This document shows positions 34,767 to 44,504 of a DNA stretch of 64,000 bases, piece after piece; position 1 is the stretch's first letter; each line of letters opens with the position of its first letter. The stretch is taken from positions 4,278,001-4,342,000 of the forward strand of contig PVNU02001548.1 in assembly GCA_003013855.2 (NCBI GenBank), in the 5' to 3' direction. Position numbers and translations under genes: made by a program. This DNA is from Liriodendron chinense. Taxonomy: Eukaryota; Streptophyta; Magnoliopsida; Magnoliales; Magnoliaceae. The notes below the pieces were generated by a model. The model made no database searches. It was not told where the DNA came from and saw only the letters and a program-made list of their open reading frames with translations.

Positions 34767-35200
34767 AAGATTTACTACTATGCCAAAATCATGAAAAAAT
34801 GACGAACCAAGTCTATCGTTAAATCGCTATTAACGACGGACGTTGTATGGTCACTCGTTCTTTTCAATCGTTAATTTTAAGTGACGGATTTAGTTCGTCG
34901 TTCACTAGACGACGGATAAGATCCGTCGTAAACCTCGAAACAAGCGCGCCATTGCGGGACGGTCCATCGGTAGTCTTGGAATATTATCGACGAATTTGGT
35001 TCGTCGTTAATTTTGGATTATTTGTTTTAAAAAAAAAAAAAAAAATCAGCTTGCATTTTTTGCATTTTGAGTTTCTTACACCTGATATCATCAAAACAGT
35101 AGAAACTAATTCAATACATCAACTCAAACTAAACCAATAAAATGGAACTAGCTATTTCCAAGTCACATATCAACATTTCTAAGTTAGCCACTGTATAAAC
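34767..35200 (+). mobile_element. CACTA-like terminal region with CGACGAA hairpins
   Basis: Begins 'tactactatgccaaaatcat', one base from a CACTA-type start. It is followed within 250 bp by several GACGAA/TTCGTC motifs, including the 19-bp hairpin CGACGAATTTGGTTCGTCG at 34988-35006. The identical hairpin and following sequence occur inverted at 2960-3165. The far end was not found, so the element size is unknown. Confidence 0.5.
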
Positions 35201-35879
35201 TGATTCTGTACAACTTAAAATGGCCTTCAGTAGAAAGATAACTATTGCTTGCACCACTACGGTCATAAAGAGAGACCAACAATCAACACGTAATAATACA
35301 AAAAGAGTAAAATGTCCATATTTGTTGAATTTTGAATCTGTTGCACCTGATTGAGAAAAATATGTGCATAATTAAACAGCCCAAATAACGAGTTCTCTCA
35401 TAAAATCAGCTAGTACTTCATAAATGTGATAGGATCGAACTTGGAAAGACCAATTTCTGAATCAAGTTCAAGTATCTACATGTCATATTAGGTTTACAAC
35501 TTCAGCTTGAGCACTGTAATTAAAGAGAACAAAACATTAAAGAGAAGAAAGAAATTCTGTATCTGACCTTGATATGCTCTCTAAAGTCACTGCATCAAAC
35601 TTACACTTGGATTCATTGCTTCCTTCATATCCAAGAATCTGTAAGCAAATGAACAGAATTAGAATGATCCATCTCAGGTCAAGTTGCAGAAAAAGTGCAA
35701 AGGTGGTATAAAAAAATGAGTAAATTCAAGATAAATAAAACCCTAGAAAAAGAAAAAAGAACAAGGACATGAACTTCTTATGAAAGAAATGACACTAAAG
35801 AAAAGCTACATACCTGTCTAAAAAATTCATAGGACCAATTTTATTGCTAAAGACTTTCCTTTTGTCTGCAGTCATCCTC
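35201..35879. other. Possible captured or intronic sequence
   Basis: On the minus strand 35638-35568 is exon-like: an acceptor 'gcttacag', a 71-nt open stretch reading ILGYEGSNESKCKFDAVTLE, then a donor-like 'aaggtcag'. I do not recognise the peptide. The rest is AT-rich. Confidence 0.25.
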
Positions 35880-36340
35880 GTCTAGTGCTGCCTCTTAATT
35901 GCAAAACACTTTTCCTCAAATAACATAGCCGTTTGAATATTACCGATCTTATAAAAATTTCCTTAACACAGTGATCACACAACACTACAGAGGCACCTCT
36001 CCCCACTTCTGCAAATATCTATTGGCAACATCCTTGTCAACCTCTACATTCCCTGAACGACAATGTCAAGATAACAAAACAAATCCTTCTTAATAATCTC
36101 TTGGCCGTCAATTTAACTTGGGCCTCGCATCTTATGACTATCCCATCCTGTCAAAGTATAATGCTAATGCTAATTTTTAAACCCCCAGGCTCTAAAGCCT
36201 TCCTCCAAACCTCTGGCGCTAGCCCCTCTCTAGTCTCGTCAACCAACACCACACCATCAGCAAATAATATTCATCAAGATTCCCCATTCTTGATTCCAGC
36301 AGCAACAGTTGCTTCGTCTACAAGAAGGCTGAAAAGGTAA
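35880..36340 (-). pseudogene. Non-LTR (LINE/RTE-like) reverse transcriptase relic
   Basis: On the minus strand about 36268-36200 encodes LFADGVVLVDETREGLAPEV, clearly the catalytic core region of plant LINE-type RT, where the usual FADD has become FADG. Upstream, in another frame, is a GETKEFLVAVG-like stretch. Downstream are fragments resembling the RT thumb, with stops and frameshifts. No poly(A) tail or target duplication was found. Confidence 0.7.
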
Positions 36341-36807
36341 GAGCTTTGTGCGGATGACCCACTGCCACAAGGAACTCTTTTGTCTCACCATTAGTCATTC
36401 TCATGCATATAAAACACCTTTAATAATGTAGATGTCTTCCATGGCCCCTTTCCTCTTTGCCCATGCTTTTTATAGCTTTGGAATACTGACAACCAGACAT
36501 TACTTTCTGGCATGAACATCTTTATTCCTTAAGCCATGGTCAATGGAAAAAGCCAAACCAAGTGATCATCTCAACATGATTTTGTTATTTGAGTGGGATG
36601 CTGTTGCATTGGGATTTTAGGGACTCCACATGTATTATGAATGCCAAAGCTAGTGGCTCCTTTCTCATAGAGCCTCCATGTGTTCTTTAGCCTCCACATG
36701 TATTATGCATGTTTGGAGGCAATGCACAACAGTGAAAGAGAGAAGAAAAGAATCCAGCTTAAAACCTATGGAAAACTATCCACCCATGAGAGAAAGATGT
36801 TGAATGA
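36341..36807. other. No gene recognised
   Basis: Possibly further relic of the non-LTR element. The duplicated phrase 'cctccatgtgttctttagcctccacatgtattatg' is local. Nothing else seen. Confidence 0.4.
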
Positions 36808-37042
36808 GAGCCTGCTTGTTTTGGTTGAAAATACTGTCTAAGAAAATGACATTTTCTACCGATTGGAGTTCACCTTTTTGTGGAATAACATTTTCCATGA
36901 ATGTGTTTTCATAGGAAAAAAGTCCCCAAAAACTTTCCCAACCCTCAGTGTTCTTTGTTTTCTCCACATGCTGTCTTGGAAAATAACTTTGAAAGAAAAT
37001 GTCAATTCTCTACTTTTATTTTCCAAGCTACCAAACAGGCCC
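36808..37042. mobile_element. Small Harbinger-like MITE
   Basis: 235 bp. The left tip 'gagcctgcttgttttggttg' resembles the inverse of the right tip 'ccaaacaggccc'. 'gaaaat' motifs are mirrored inside. Flanks TGA and TAA approximate a TWA duplication. Confidence 0.5.
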
Positions 37043-38172
37043 TAATTACGAGAGATGGTCAAAAGTTTTTAAAAAAAAAAAAAAAAAAAAGAAACGAAAG
37101 GAAAGAAGAAGATGACAATATGGAAATTTTTGATAATTAGTTGTTTTGGTTATTTCATGATAAAAAAAAAATATTGATTCCCAAAATTAGCTTTTGGTGA
37201 CTGAAGTACTAGAATCAAACATACCATTTACAATAAGCAGGCATGGGGCAATGACCGAACGGTGTAAGGTGAATTGAACTGGGAGGCTAGCCCAGGAGCA
37301 ATGCTATCCCAGACCTATTTCGACAAGAAATAACATAAAATGGTAAGCCAACTCATGAGATTTTCTGTGTAGATAAGCGATAGGCAGAATAGGTTAGTCA
37401 CATGGAGATTAATAGAATGCCAGTTAGCAGGGTATCTAGAATATCTGTAGAATAAAATAAAACAGAACTGATGTGTTTGGATTCACTATTGGATGGGGTT
37501 CCAAATACACACTACTAGGGATTGAACTTTGGATCACTCAAACACACTATATTGTCTCTACTAGCTCATCTAACGAGCTAGAGACTGTTTGCACTCTATA
37601 TTTGTTCAAGAGAAAAGAAAGAAACAATATGATAAATCTACAGATGAAAAATCCTCATACAAAAGAAATGGTTCAACTACATATCAATTGTTGGTAAACC
37701 AAAGGCCTATTAACATGTATTGAACATGAGCAACCTAACTAAATACACTTGATAAAAATGAATACAGCAGTAGCCATTGGAGTTGAGACTTGAGGCAAGG
37801 CAGTCGGGACAGAAGGGTAGCAACATTGGAAGGCAAGAGTAAAAAAAAAATCTCAATCAACCAATGCAGTGCAGATTTTTATTTTATTTTTTTAATAACT
37901 CAAATTTTATTATGACCAATCAAAAAGAAAGAGAAATACAGGGGAGAGATGATGAGAAGCCATCTAAAAAGGCACACAAAACGCCCGTCCTCAAGAAGCT
38001 AAGAGGAATCTAAACATAACCAAAGAGACGAAAAGATGACTAGGGACCTCTCCTCACCATACCCCCAATTTCACTCAAAGACGGGGAAAGGAAACTCCTT
38101 TGAAATCAGGGCTGTACAATGCAGTACAAAATCAATGGATAATAAAATGTGACTATCATCAAATTAGCATAC
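37043..38172. other. No gene recognised
   Basis: Contains A-runs and a short purine-rich stretch around 37920. I see no exon continuing the XRN fragment that starts at 38173. Confidence 0.45.
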
Positions 38173-38437
38173 CACATGTCTTCTGAGAATCTTATTGTCA
38201 TCTTCAGTCTTAACGTGAAATTTCTCAGCATAGTACCTTTCTTTCCACCCTTCTTCTCCTAGATTTATCTGTTAAATTTAAGCTTGAATGAGCACAAATT
38301 ATGAGAATCAGGAATTGGGTATCATGATATTAAATGGTATGACAAACCTTGTCAACTATTGCTTTGCTGGATTCTGGACCATTTGAAACCACATGCTGAA
38401 ATCCATTCACTGAGCTCCGCAACTTCTTCGCCTCAAC
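38173..38437 (-). pseudogene. XRN-type 5'-3' exoribonuclease, two-exon fragment
   Basis: Two consecutive phase-0 exons on the minus strand. Exon A (38437-38348, 30 codons) follows 'gctacag' and ends AAG|GTTTGT, reading VEAKKLRSSV...AIVDK. Exon B (38268-38173, 32 codons) follows 'ttaacag' and reads INLGEEGWKERYYAEKF, ending GTG|GTATGC. The GW(K/Y)KERYY.EKF signature is characteristic of XRN2/3/4-type nuclear or cytoplasmic exoribonucleases, which degrade uncapped RNA. The next expected exon (the 'EGLCWV' region) is absent, so this is a fragment, either truncated or carried by a transposon. Family call is by recall of the motif. Confidence 0.6.
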
Positions 38438-39231
38438 CTGTAGCTTCAATGAAATGCCATGAGTATGAGGAATACTAAATACATGTTCACCACCCACAAT
38501 TTCTTTCAACGGATCACAAATCAGAGCCTGTAATTTAATACTGAATACTCACACTTTGTGAGGCCTGAGAAATTGATGTTGCTGCATGCTTAAGAGATTA
38601 CCAGAAATCCTTTGATGCCTTCCTCTGCTCAACACGTCGCTGCAATGAAGAGCGACAACTGCTGCCAAGCCTGATATTTGAAGAATTCTGAAAGCAGGTC
38701 TCCTTTTCCTTCTGTAATTAAAAAAAACAAATCATTGCCAAACTTAGTAACCAAACCAGGCGATTAAACAGCTACAGGAAAAGGATACCTATCAACAATA
38801 AAATAGAATAGAAATATGCATTCTCCTTCATGTTTGCCACAAAAAAAAAAAAAAAAAACAGAGTAAGCAACTTCAGTTGGCAGCATATGCACGTCCAAAA
38901 CAATGAGATTAGTTTCTTAACAATAAGCTTCTAGGCGATAATTACAAGTCCAATTCCACAATATTATCCTCCATACTGATTGGAGACCTTGTAAGGACTA
39001 ATCAGTTTCCAAATGTAGTAGGGGAGTTACATAGAGAATTACAGCCGCTTCATTATTTTCTTCCTTAAGTTAATCTAAGAAATTCTACTAATTAAAGAAA
39101 TTGCATTAGTGAATGCAGATGTTAGCAGAAAGCAATTCTGATTTCTATTTTATAGTAAAGTCACACACTGTTTGAAAGTCTAAAGAGTAGGGAGTATCAA
39201 GCGACAGAACTTGGCTAAAACTCCTAACTTT
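38438..39231. other. Possible further relic exons, otherwise nothing
   Basis: On the minus strand about 38715-38580 an open stretch after 'aattacag' is rich in basic residues and ends in a stop. It may be another decayed exon of the XRN fragment. The rest is AT-rich. Confidence 0.3.
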
Positions 39232-39600
39232 ACTAGAAACAGTGATGAATGACCATTAAAAGATATTTGTGGGCCACAAAAGTTTTCGATCAGTCTGATC
39301 TTTATGTTTTACCTTCATCCATATCTTCTTAACATAATCAACAGGTTGGATTGCAAATAAACATAATTAAAACCTTAGGATGTGCTCTTTGGAGTTTTTA
39401 ATGGTTGGGCACTCAATCACCACTGTTTCCAGTGGTATGGTCCACCTGAGATTTGGATCTCCATAAGTTTTGGAACCCAATCTTCCAATGGACTGGGGAA
39501 ATGGATGCACGGCATGGATATACAAAATATCACACATGTGCGCCACATGTTAGGGGTAACACCCACTAAGCTGTCCCTGGGTAACACCTAATTCGTTCCC
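39232..39600. mobile_element. Truncated palindromic MITE (right part)
   Basis: Matches the second two thirds of the complete element at 61397-61910. It starts at 'gaaacagtgatgaatgacca' and ends 'ctgggtaacacctaattcgttccc'. The left tip is missing. Confidence 0.75.
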
Positions 39601-39607
39601 TATTTTA

Positions 39608-40123
39608 GGACGCGGTTTGGCTAGTGACAGGAACACCAGCCAGCTAGCTGGTGTCAAAGATGTGGGCCCCACCATGATGTATGTGTTTTATCCACTCTGT
39701 CCATCCATTTTTTCATGTAATTTTAGGGTATGAAACTAAAAATGAAGCAGATAAAAAACTCAAGTGGACCATACCAGAGGAAACAGTGGGATTAAACGTT
39801 TACCGTTGAAAACTTCCTGAGGCTACAAAAGTGTTGGATCAAGATGATATTTGTGCTTTCCCTTAATCCAGGCCTGTATGATCTTATAAACAGGTTGGAT
39901 GACAAATAAACATCACTGTGGGCCCTAGGAAGGTTTCAATGGTGAACATCATTCTCCCCACTGTTTCCTGTAGTGTGGTTCACTTGAGTTTTGGATCTGT
40001 CTCATTTTTTGGCTCATGACCTAAAATTATCTGGAAAATTGGATGGACGGTGTGGATAGAAAACATACATCATGGTGGGGCTCATAGAGCTTTGACATTC
40101 GGGTCACCAGCCAAACCGTGTCC
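39608..40123. mobile_element. Palindromic MITE, subfamily F
   Basis: Tips are GGACGCGGTTTGGCTAGTGA and, inverted at the right, GGACACGGTTTGGCTGGTGA. The common core is mirrored inside. The flanks CCTATTTTA and GTTATTTTG agree at six of nine positions, a weak target duplication. Confidence 0.75.
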
Positions 40124-40139
40124 GTTATTTTGGGCTTTC

Positions 40140-40640
40140 ATGCCGATGGCTAGAGACAGACGATCTGTCAGGGCTCTGTGGGGCTCACCGCGATGTATGT
40201 AGCAGCGCTGTCCATACGATCACTTAGACGTAAATATAAGTATCATCTTGATCTAAAACCTTCTGATGCTCCCAAGAAATTTTCAATGGTAGGCACTTAA
40301 TCTCCTCTATTTTCTATGGTTTGGTCCACTTGAGACGTCAATTGGCCTCCTTTTTTAAGCTCATGCACTAAAATAAGCTGTCAAAATGGATGAACCACTT
40401 AGATAAAACACATACATTGCAGTAGGCTCTATAAAGTCCCTTACGGGGCCTTGGTGGGAGTAGTAGCTTCTAGTTAAGGACCAGAGTCTCAGTCTTGTCT
40501 TGGTCCACCTAATTATTGGATCTGCTTCATTTTTGGAGCAAGGCCCTAAAATGATATCGAAAAATGGATGGACAGTGTGGATATAGAATACATTCATGAA
40601 GAAGGGCCCTACGGTAAGGGTCGCACCCTCTTAATTGAGT
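40140..40640. mobile_element. Rearranged palindromic MITE pieces
   Basis: A left tip with 'cgatctgtcagggctctgtg' (compare 12140-12170) is followed by a shortened body. A right arm follows with 'ataaaacacatacattgcag', then a further right half ending about 40640. It is probably two overlapping damaged copies. Confidence 0.5.
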
Positions 40641-40689
40641 CTAGATTCTCATCTAATCTAGCTCTCTGGAGTGGATTAGCTGTGTTACT

Positions 40690-41475
40690 CAGGTCAATTC
40701 TTTTCTAACTTTTCAATTTTTTTTTCTTCAAAATCTTAAGCTTTTTTTCAAAATTATATTTTTTGTATTAAACTTCTCATTTTTTTCGATCACAATTATT
40801 TTTCAAATTCTAATTTTTTTCAAACTTACTAATTTTATTCAAACTTCTCAATTTTTTTTCAAAATGTCATTTCTTTCCTATCTCTTTTTTTCTTTTTTCT
40901 TTTTTAAATATCACTTTTTCTCAAACATTGTTAATATTTTTTTCAAACTTCTCCATTCTTTTTCAAAATGCCAATTCATTTCACACTTATCAACTTTTTT
41001 TTTCAAAATCTCTATTTTTTTTTTATCAAACTTTATAATTTTTTTAAAATTCAAAATCTCAATTTCTTTTTAGAAGTCGCAATTTCTTTTTTGTAAATAT
41101 AACTTTTTCCAAACTTATCAATTTTATTCAAACTTCTCAATTTTTTTTCAAAATGCCAAAAAAAATTTATTTATAGAATGTCAATTTCGTTCAAAATCTC
41201 GATTTTTTGAAAATTTTAGTTTTTCTAATATCAATTTTTCTCAAACATTGTTAATTTTTTTTCAAACTTGTCAATTTTTTTCAAAATCTCAATTTTTATT
41301 ATACTTCTCAATTTTTGTTTTGAAATGTCATTTTTTTATATCAAACTTCTCCATTTTTTAAAAAATGCTAAATCTTATTTCTTTTTAAATCCCAATATTT
41401 TTTCAAAATCTATTTTTTTCAACTTACAAATTTTATTCAAGCTTCTCAATTTTTTAAAAATGTCAATTTCTTTTA
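40690..41475. repeat. T-rich degenerate tandem tract
   Basis: About 790 bp built of varied 'caaacttctcaattttttt' and 'tcaaaatctc/gtcaattt' units of roughly 30-40 bp. It is very poor in G on the plus strand. Open frames here give only Phe/Ser/Ile-rich low-complexity peptides. Confidence 0.85.
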
Positions 41476-41867
41476 ACCAAGCATGTTTGTGTCATTTTTT
41501 TTGCTGTTTTGGCGTAGCGTATGATATGCCACGGCATGTGATATAATAAGAACCCAAATAATAATAAAAGCCTTCTAACAATATGCATTTTTGTTTCTCT
41601 TATGTGAATGTGGCAATATTATGAAAATGTCTTATGAATGTTCTGTGAATGAATAGCAATAAATATGATTCCCGTAATATTTATAAATAGGTTGATACAC
41701 TATTGACTCATTGATCTACATAATGAAGGAGCTGATGCTGGACAATAAAAAAATTCCAACAATAGCTCTTTGATATACCAACGGCAGCAATTGGCTGCAA
41801 TGGGGTTAATGCATGGGTTGTCACTGATGGCGATGTTGATGAATTAACGCTAATCAAAAGAGCAACA
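41476..41867. other. No gene recognised
   Basis: Unique-looking AT-rich sequence without identifiable repeats. Confidence 0.4.
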
Positions 41868-42022
41868 AGTTTGGATCTGCTTCATTTTTGGTATCATGCT
41901 TTAAAATGATCTCACCAAATGGATGGACAGCGTGGATACAAAAAATACATCATGGTGGAGTCATTGCTACACCTGGTGTAGCTAGCGTAGCTAACGCATG
42001 GGTGTAACAAAATTTTTCTCGG
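41868..42022. mobile_element. Palindromic MITE, subfamily C, right half only
   Basis: 'ttggatctgcttcatttttg' through 'gctagcgtagctaac' to the tip 'gtgtaacaaaatttttctc' matches the right half of 11228-11586. Confidence 0.75.
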
Positions 42023-42060
42023 GACTCAGTACCTAGAGGGGATTTGAATGCTGAGAGTTA

Positions 42061-43250
42061 GGGCCTGTTTGGTTGGCATCTGGAAACCATTTCCAGACTA
42101 AAATCTGGATTCCAGTAGAATCCTATTTTAACGAGTGTGTTTGGTGGCAAGTTTCAGTCAAAACAAGATTCCGTCTAGAAGCTTACATGGACTGTAACCG
42201 GGATTAGTGGAAACGATGTGGGCGACTGTTTCTACAGAAGGGAGAAAGAGGCGGAAGTGAGTGCCACCACCTCCATATATGCGTTGTACATCTATAATGT
42301 ATGTGTTTTATATCCACACGGTCCATCAATTTTGAGAGCTCAATTAAGTCATCGGACAAAAAATGAGGCAGATCTAAATCACAGGTGGGCCACATAACAG
42401 GAAAACAGTGTTGATTGAACGTCCACCATTAAAGACTTCCTAAGGCCCACTATAATGTTTATTTGTCATCCAACCTGGCCATCTGTCTTGCGGGACTACA
42501 ATAGGCCAAGGGTAAGGTTCTCATGCGGATCTGAAGCCCAAGTGGGCCATGCCACAAACAACGGTTGGAAATTGCACCGTTTTCAACCAAACAGTAAGTT
42601 TCGGATGACACCTGGGTTCCACTCTAGTTTCTGCAATTTTGGATTCCACTGTTAGAATCCAAAATTGCAGAAACTAGAGTGGAACCCAGGTTTCATCCAG
42701 AACTTGCTGTTTGGTTGAAAAACTGTGTAATCCAGATTCTGTTCCAACCGTTGCTTGTGACATGGTCCACTTGGGCTTCAAATCCGCCTGAGAACCTTAC
42801 CCCTGGCCTATTATAGTCCTGCAAGACAGATGACCAGGTTGGATGGCAAATAAACATTATAGTGGGCCCCAGGAAGTTTTTAATGGTGGACATTTAATTA
42901 ACACTATTTTCCTATGGTGTGGCCCACATGAGATTTAGATCTACCTCATTTTTTGTCCAATGCCATTAATTGAGCTCTCGAAACTAATGGACCGTGTGAA
43001 TATAAAACACATACATCATAGATGTACAACGCATACATGGAGGTGGTGATGCTCACTTCCGCCTTTTTTCCCTTCCGTATAAATGGTCCCCCACACCGTT
43101 TCCATTAATCCCCGTTCCAATCAATTTAGGTTTCCGGACAGAATCCTGTTTAGTTAGAACTTGCCACCAAACACTCCAGTTAAAATGGAATTCTACTGGA
43201 ATCCAGATTTTAAACTGGAAACAGGTTCCAGATGCCAACCAAACAGGCCC
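42061..43250. mobile_element. 1.19-kb near-perfect fold-back, PIF/Harbinger-type ends
   Basis: The ends are GGGCCTGTTTGGTTGGCATC and its exact inverse, with TTA on both sides (42058-42060, 43251-43253), the target duplication typical of PIF/Harbinger. The two arms of about 590 bp are highly similar reverse complements meeting near 42655 ('ggattccactgttagaatcc'). Each arm contains a half-copy of the palindromic MITE core ('aatgtatgtgttttatatcc', 'aggtgggccaca'). Transcription would give a very long hairpin RNA. No protein is encoded. Confidence 0.92.
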
Positions 43251-43431
43251 TTAGTCTCTCATTTCCATTCCACATAAAGAGAGAAAGAGAGGATTTCTAC
43301 AGGGAAGCTAAGTGGGGCCATCATGTTTATTCGCATCCAACTAATGAAAGGAAATCATAACTATCAGCTTGATCCAAAACTTCTAGCTATGGCCTCTAAG
43401 AGGTTTTTAGTGGTAGGCATTCAATCCCTAC
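43251..43431. repeat. Part of a palindromic MITE, left half
   Basis: 'gtggggccatcatgttt', 'tcagcttgatccaaaacttc' and 'aggcattcaatccctactg' follow the common core up to the point where LTR-like DNA begins. Confidence 0.55.
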
Positions 43432-44167
43432 TGTTCGGGCCAAAACCTGGCACACAATCAGGTTCGGTCAAAGGGGGAGGGCCTCGAGACTGTCCGCAAA
43501 CTCCTCGGTTCCCCCCGAGGCTCGGGTCACTCTTGGCGTCCGATCAGATGTTGGTTTGTTGTAACTGGTCCGCCGAAGATCGGTACAAACATAAGCACAA
43601 TGCCTACCAAGGTCCTGTAAAGTGGAGAAGAAAACAGAAGAGGGGTTGCTGGGGATCCAGTCGTTAGCCCTCTGATGCCTAAGTTAGATTTAGTGTTGGG
43701 GTGGGAATAATCAGGTGAAAATCCCAAACATTTTTCTCTCTCCCTCCTCTAGATGTGTGGTGTGGGGGGAATTTATATAGCATAGCCTACACCACTTCTT
43801 GGTAATGATGTGGCATATCGTCCAGACACGTCCCTGGTACTCAAGTGGCTAGGGTGTGGGATGAGCCATACTCTTGTCACGCATAGTAGACTTGCGGCAC
43901 TTATTAGGGGTAGGTTACCTACCCTTTGACGAAAGTCACATCAAGCAGGTTGCATGACCCGTGCAGGTTTTGCATGACCTACACGCCGAGCTTACCGCCA
44001 CACCCCCTGAGGTCAGCCCCCGTCAGGAGAATGGATCTTGGTCATTCTTTAGCATGGGTGTTAATGATCGTCCATCCGACCTTTCCACCTGGCGAGAAGG
44101 ACCGGGCGTCCTCGTTCGTGGCACTGCTGATGGTTTGAGACCGATCAGTTGTTAGCTCGTATTCTCA
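43432..44167 (-). mobile_element. Ty3/gypsy-type LTR (solo or truncated)
   Basis: The insert splits a palindromic MITE and is bounded by TG...CA. On the minus strand it has a TATA-like 'tatataaattcccccc' near 43780. This is followed by 'taacttaggcatcagagggc' near 43690, a phrase shared with Tat/Ogre-type plant LTRs and with the remnant at 9.4-10.1 kb. No matching 5-bp duplication was found, and some target sequence seems lost on the right. Confidence 0.55.
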
Positions 44168-44362
44168 CATGTAAAATGATTTGTCAAAAATGGAGAAACA
44201 GTGCGGATAAAACAAAAACATAACGGTGGCAGAGAGATGACTGCCTAAAAGGATAGGAGATAGGCCTCTCCGCATTAAAATCACCTCGAGATATGGAGCT
44301 CTCCGACGGCTGGGATCCACGCATACATAGCGTACGCAATCGATGGGTGTAGCAAAAATTTT
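44168..44362. mobile_element. Palindromic MITE, right end, beside the P450 pseudogene
   Basis: 'aaaatgatttgtcaaaaatgg' continues the MITE interrupted at 43432. A subfamily-C tip 'gggtgtagcaaaaatttt' ends at about 44362. Confidence 0.5.
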
Positions 44363-44393
44363 GCCTAATCCAACCGAGCACCACCTCAAGAAA

Positions 44394-44426
44394 GGGCTCG
44401 GATTAGGTAGTACCTAATCCGAGTCC
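44394..44426. mobile_element. 33-bp MITE reduced to its two tips
   Basis: Consists of the subfamily-B tip GGGCTCGGATTAGGTA joined through one G to its inverse TACCTAATCCGAGTCC. Flanks are CTCAAGAAA (44385-44393) and CTCAAAAAG (44427-44435), seven of nine identical. The corresponding position upstream of the intact P450 (about 12732-12741) reads 'ctcaagaaagagata' with no insert. It sits about 80 bp before the pseudogene's ATG. Confidence 0.85.
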
Positions 44427-44504
44427 CTCAAAAAGGAGAGAAGAACACCCCCAACAAGCCACACATTCCCCGCCTCACATGACAAACAGCACCTGCAGTT
44501 CTGC

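Noticed and set aside
40864..41546. Phe/Ser/Ile-rich open frames in the T-rich tract
   Set aside because: Low-complexity translation of a degenerate repeat; not genes.
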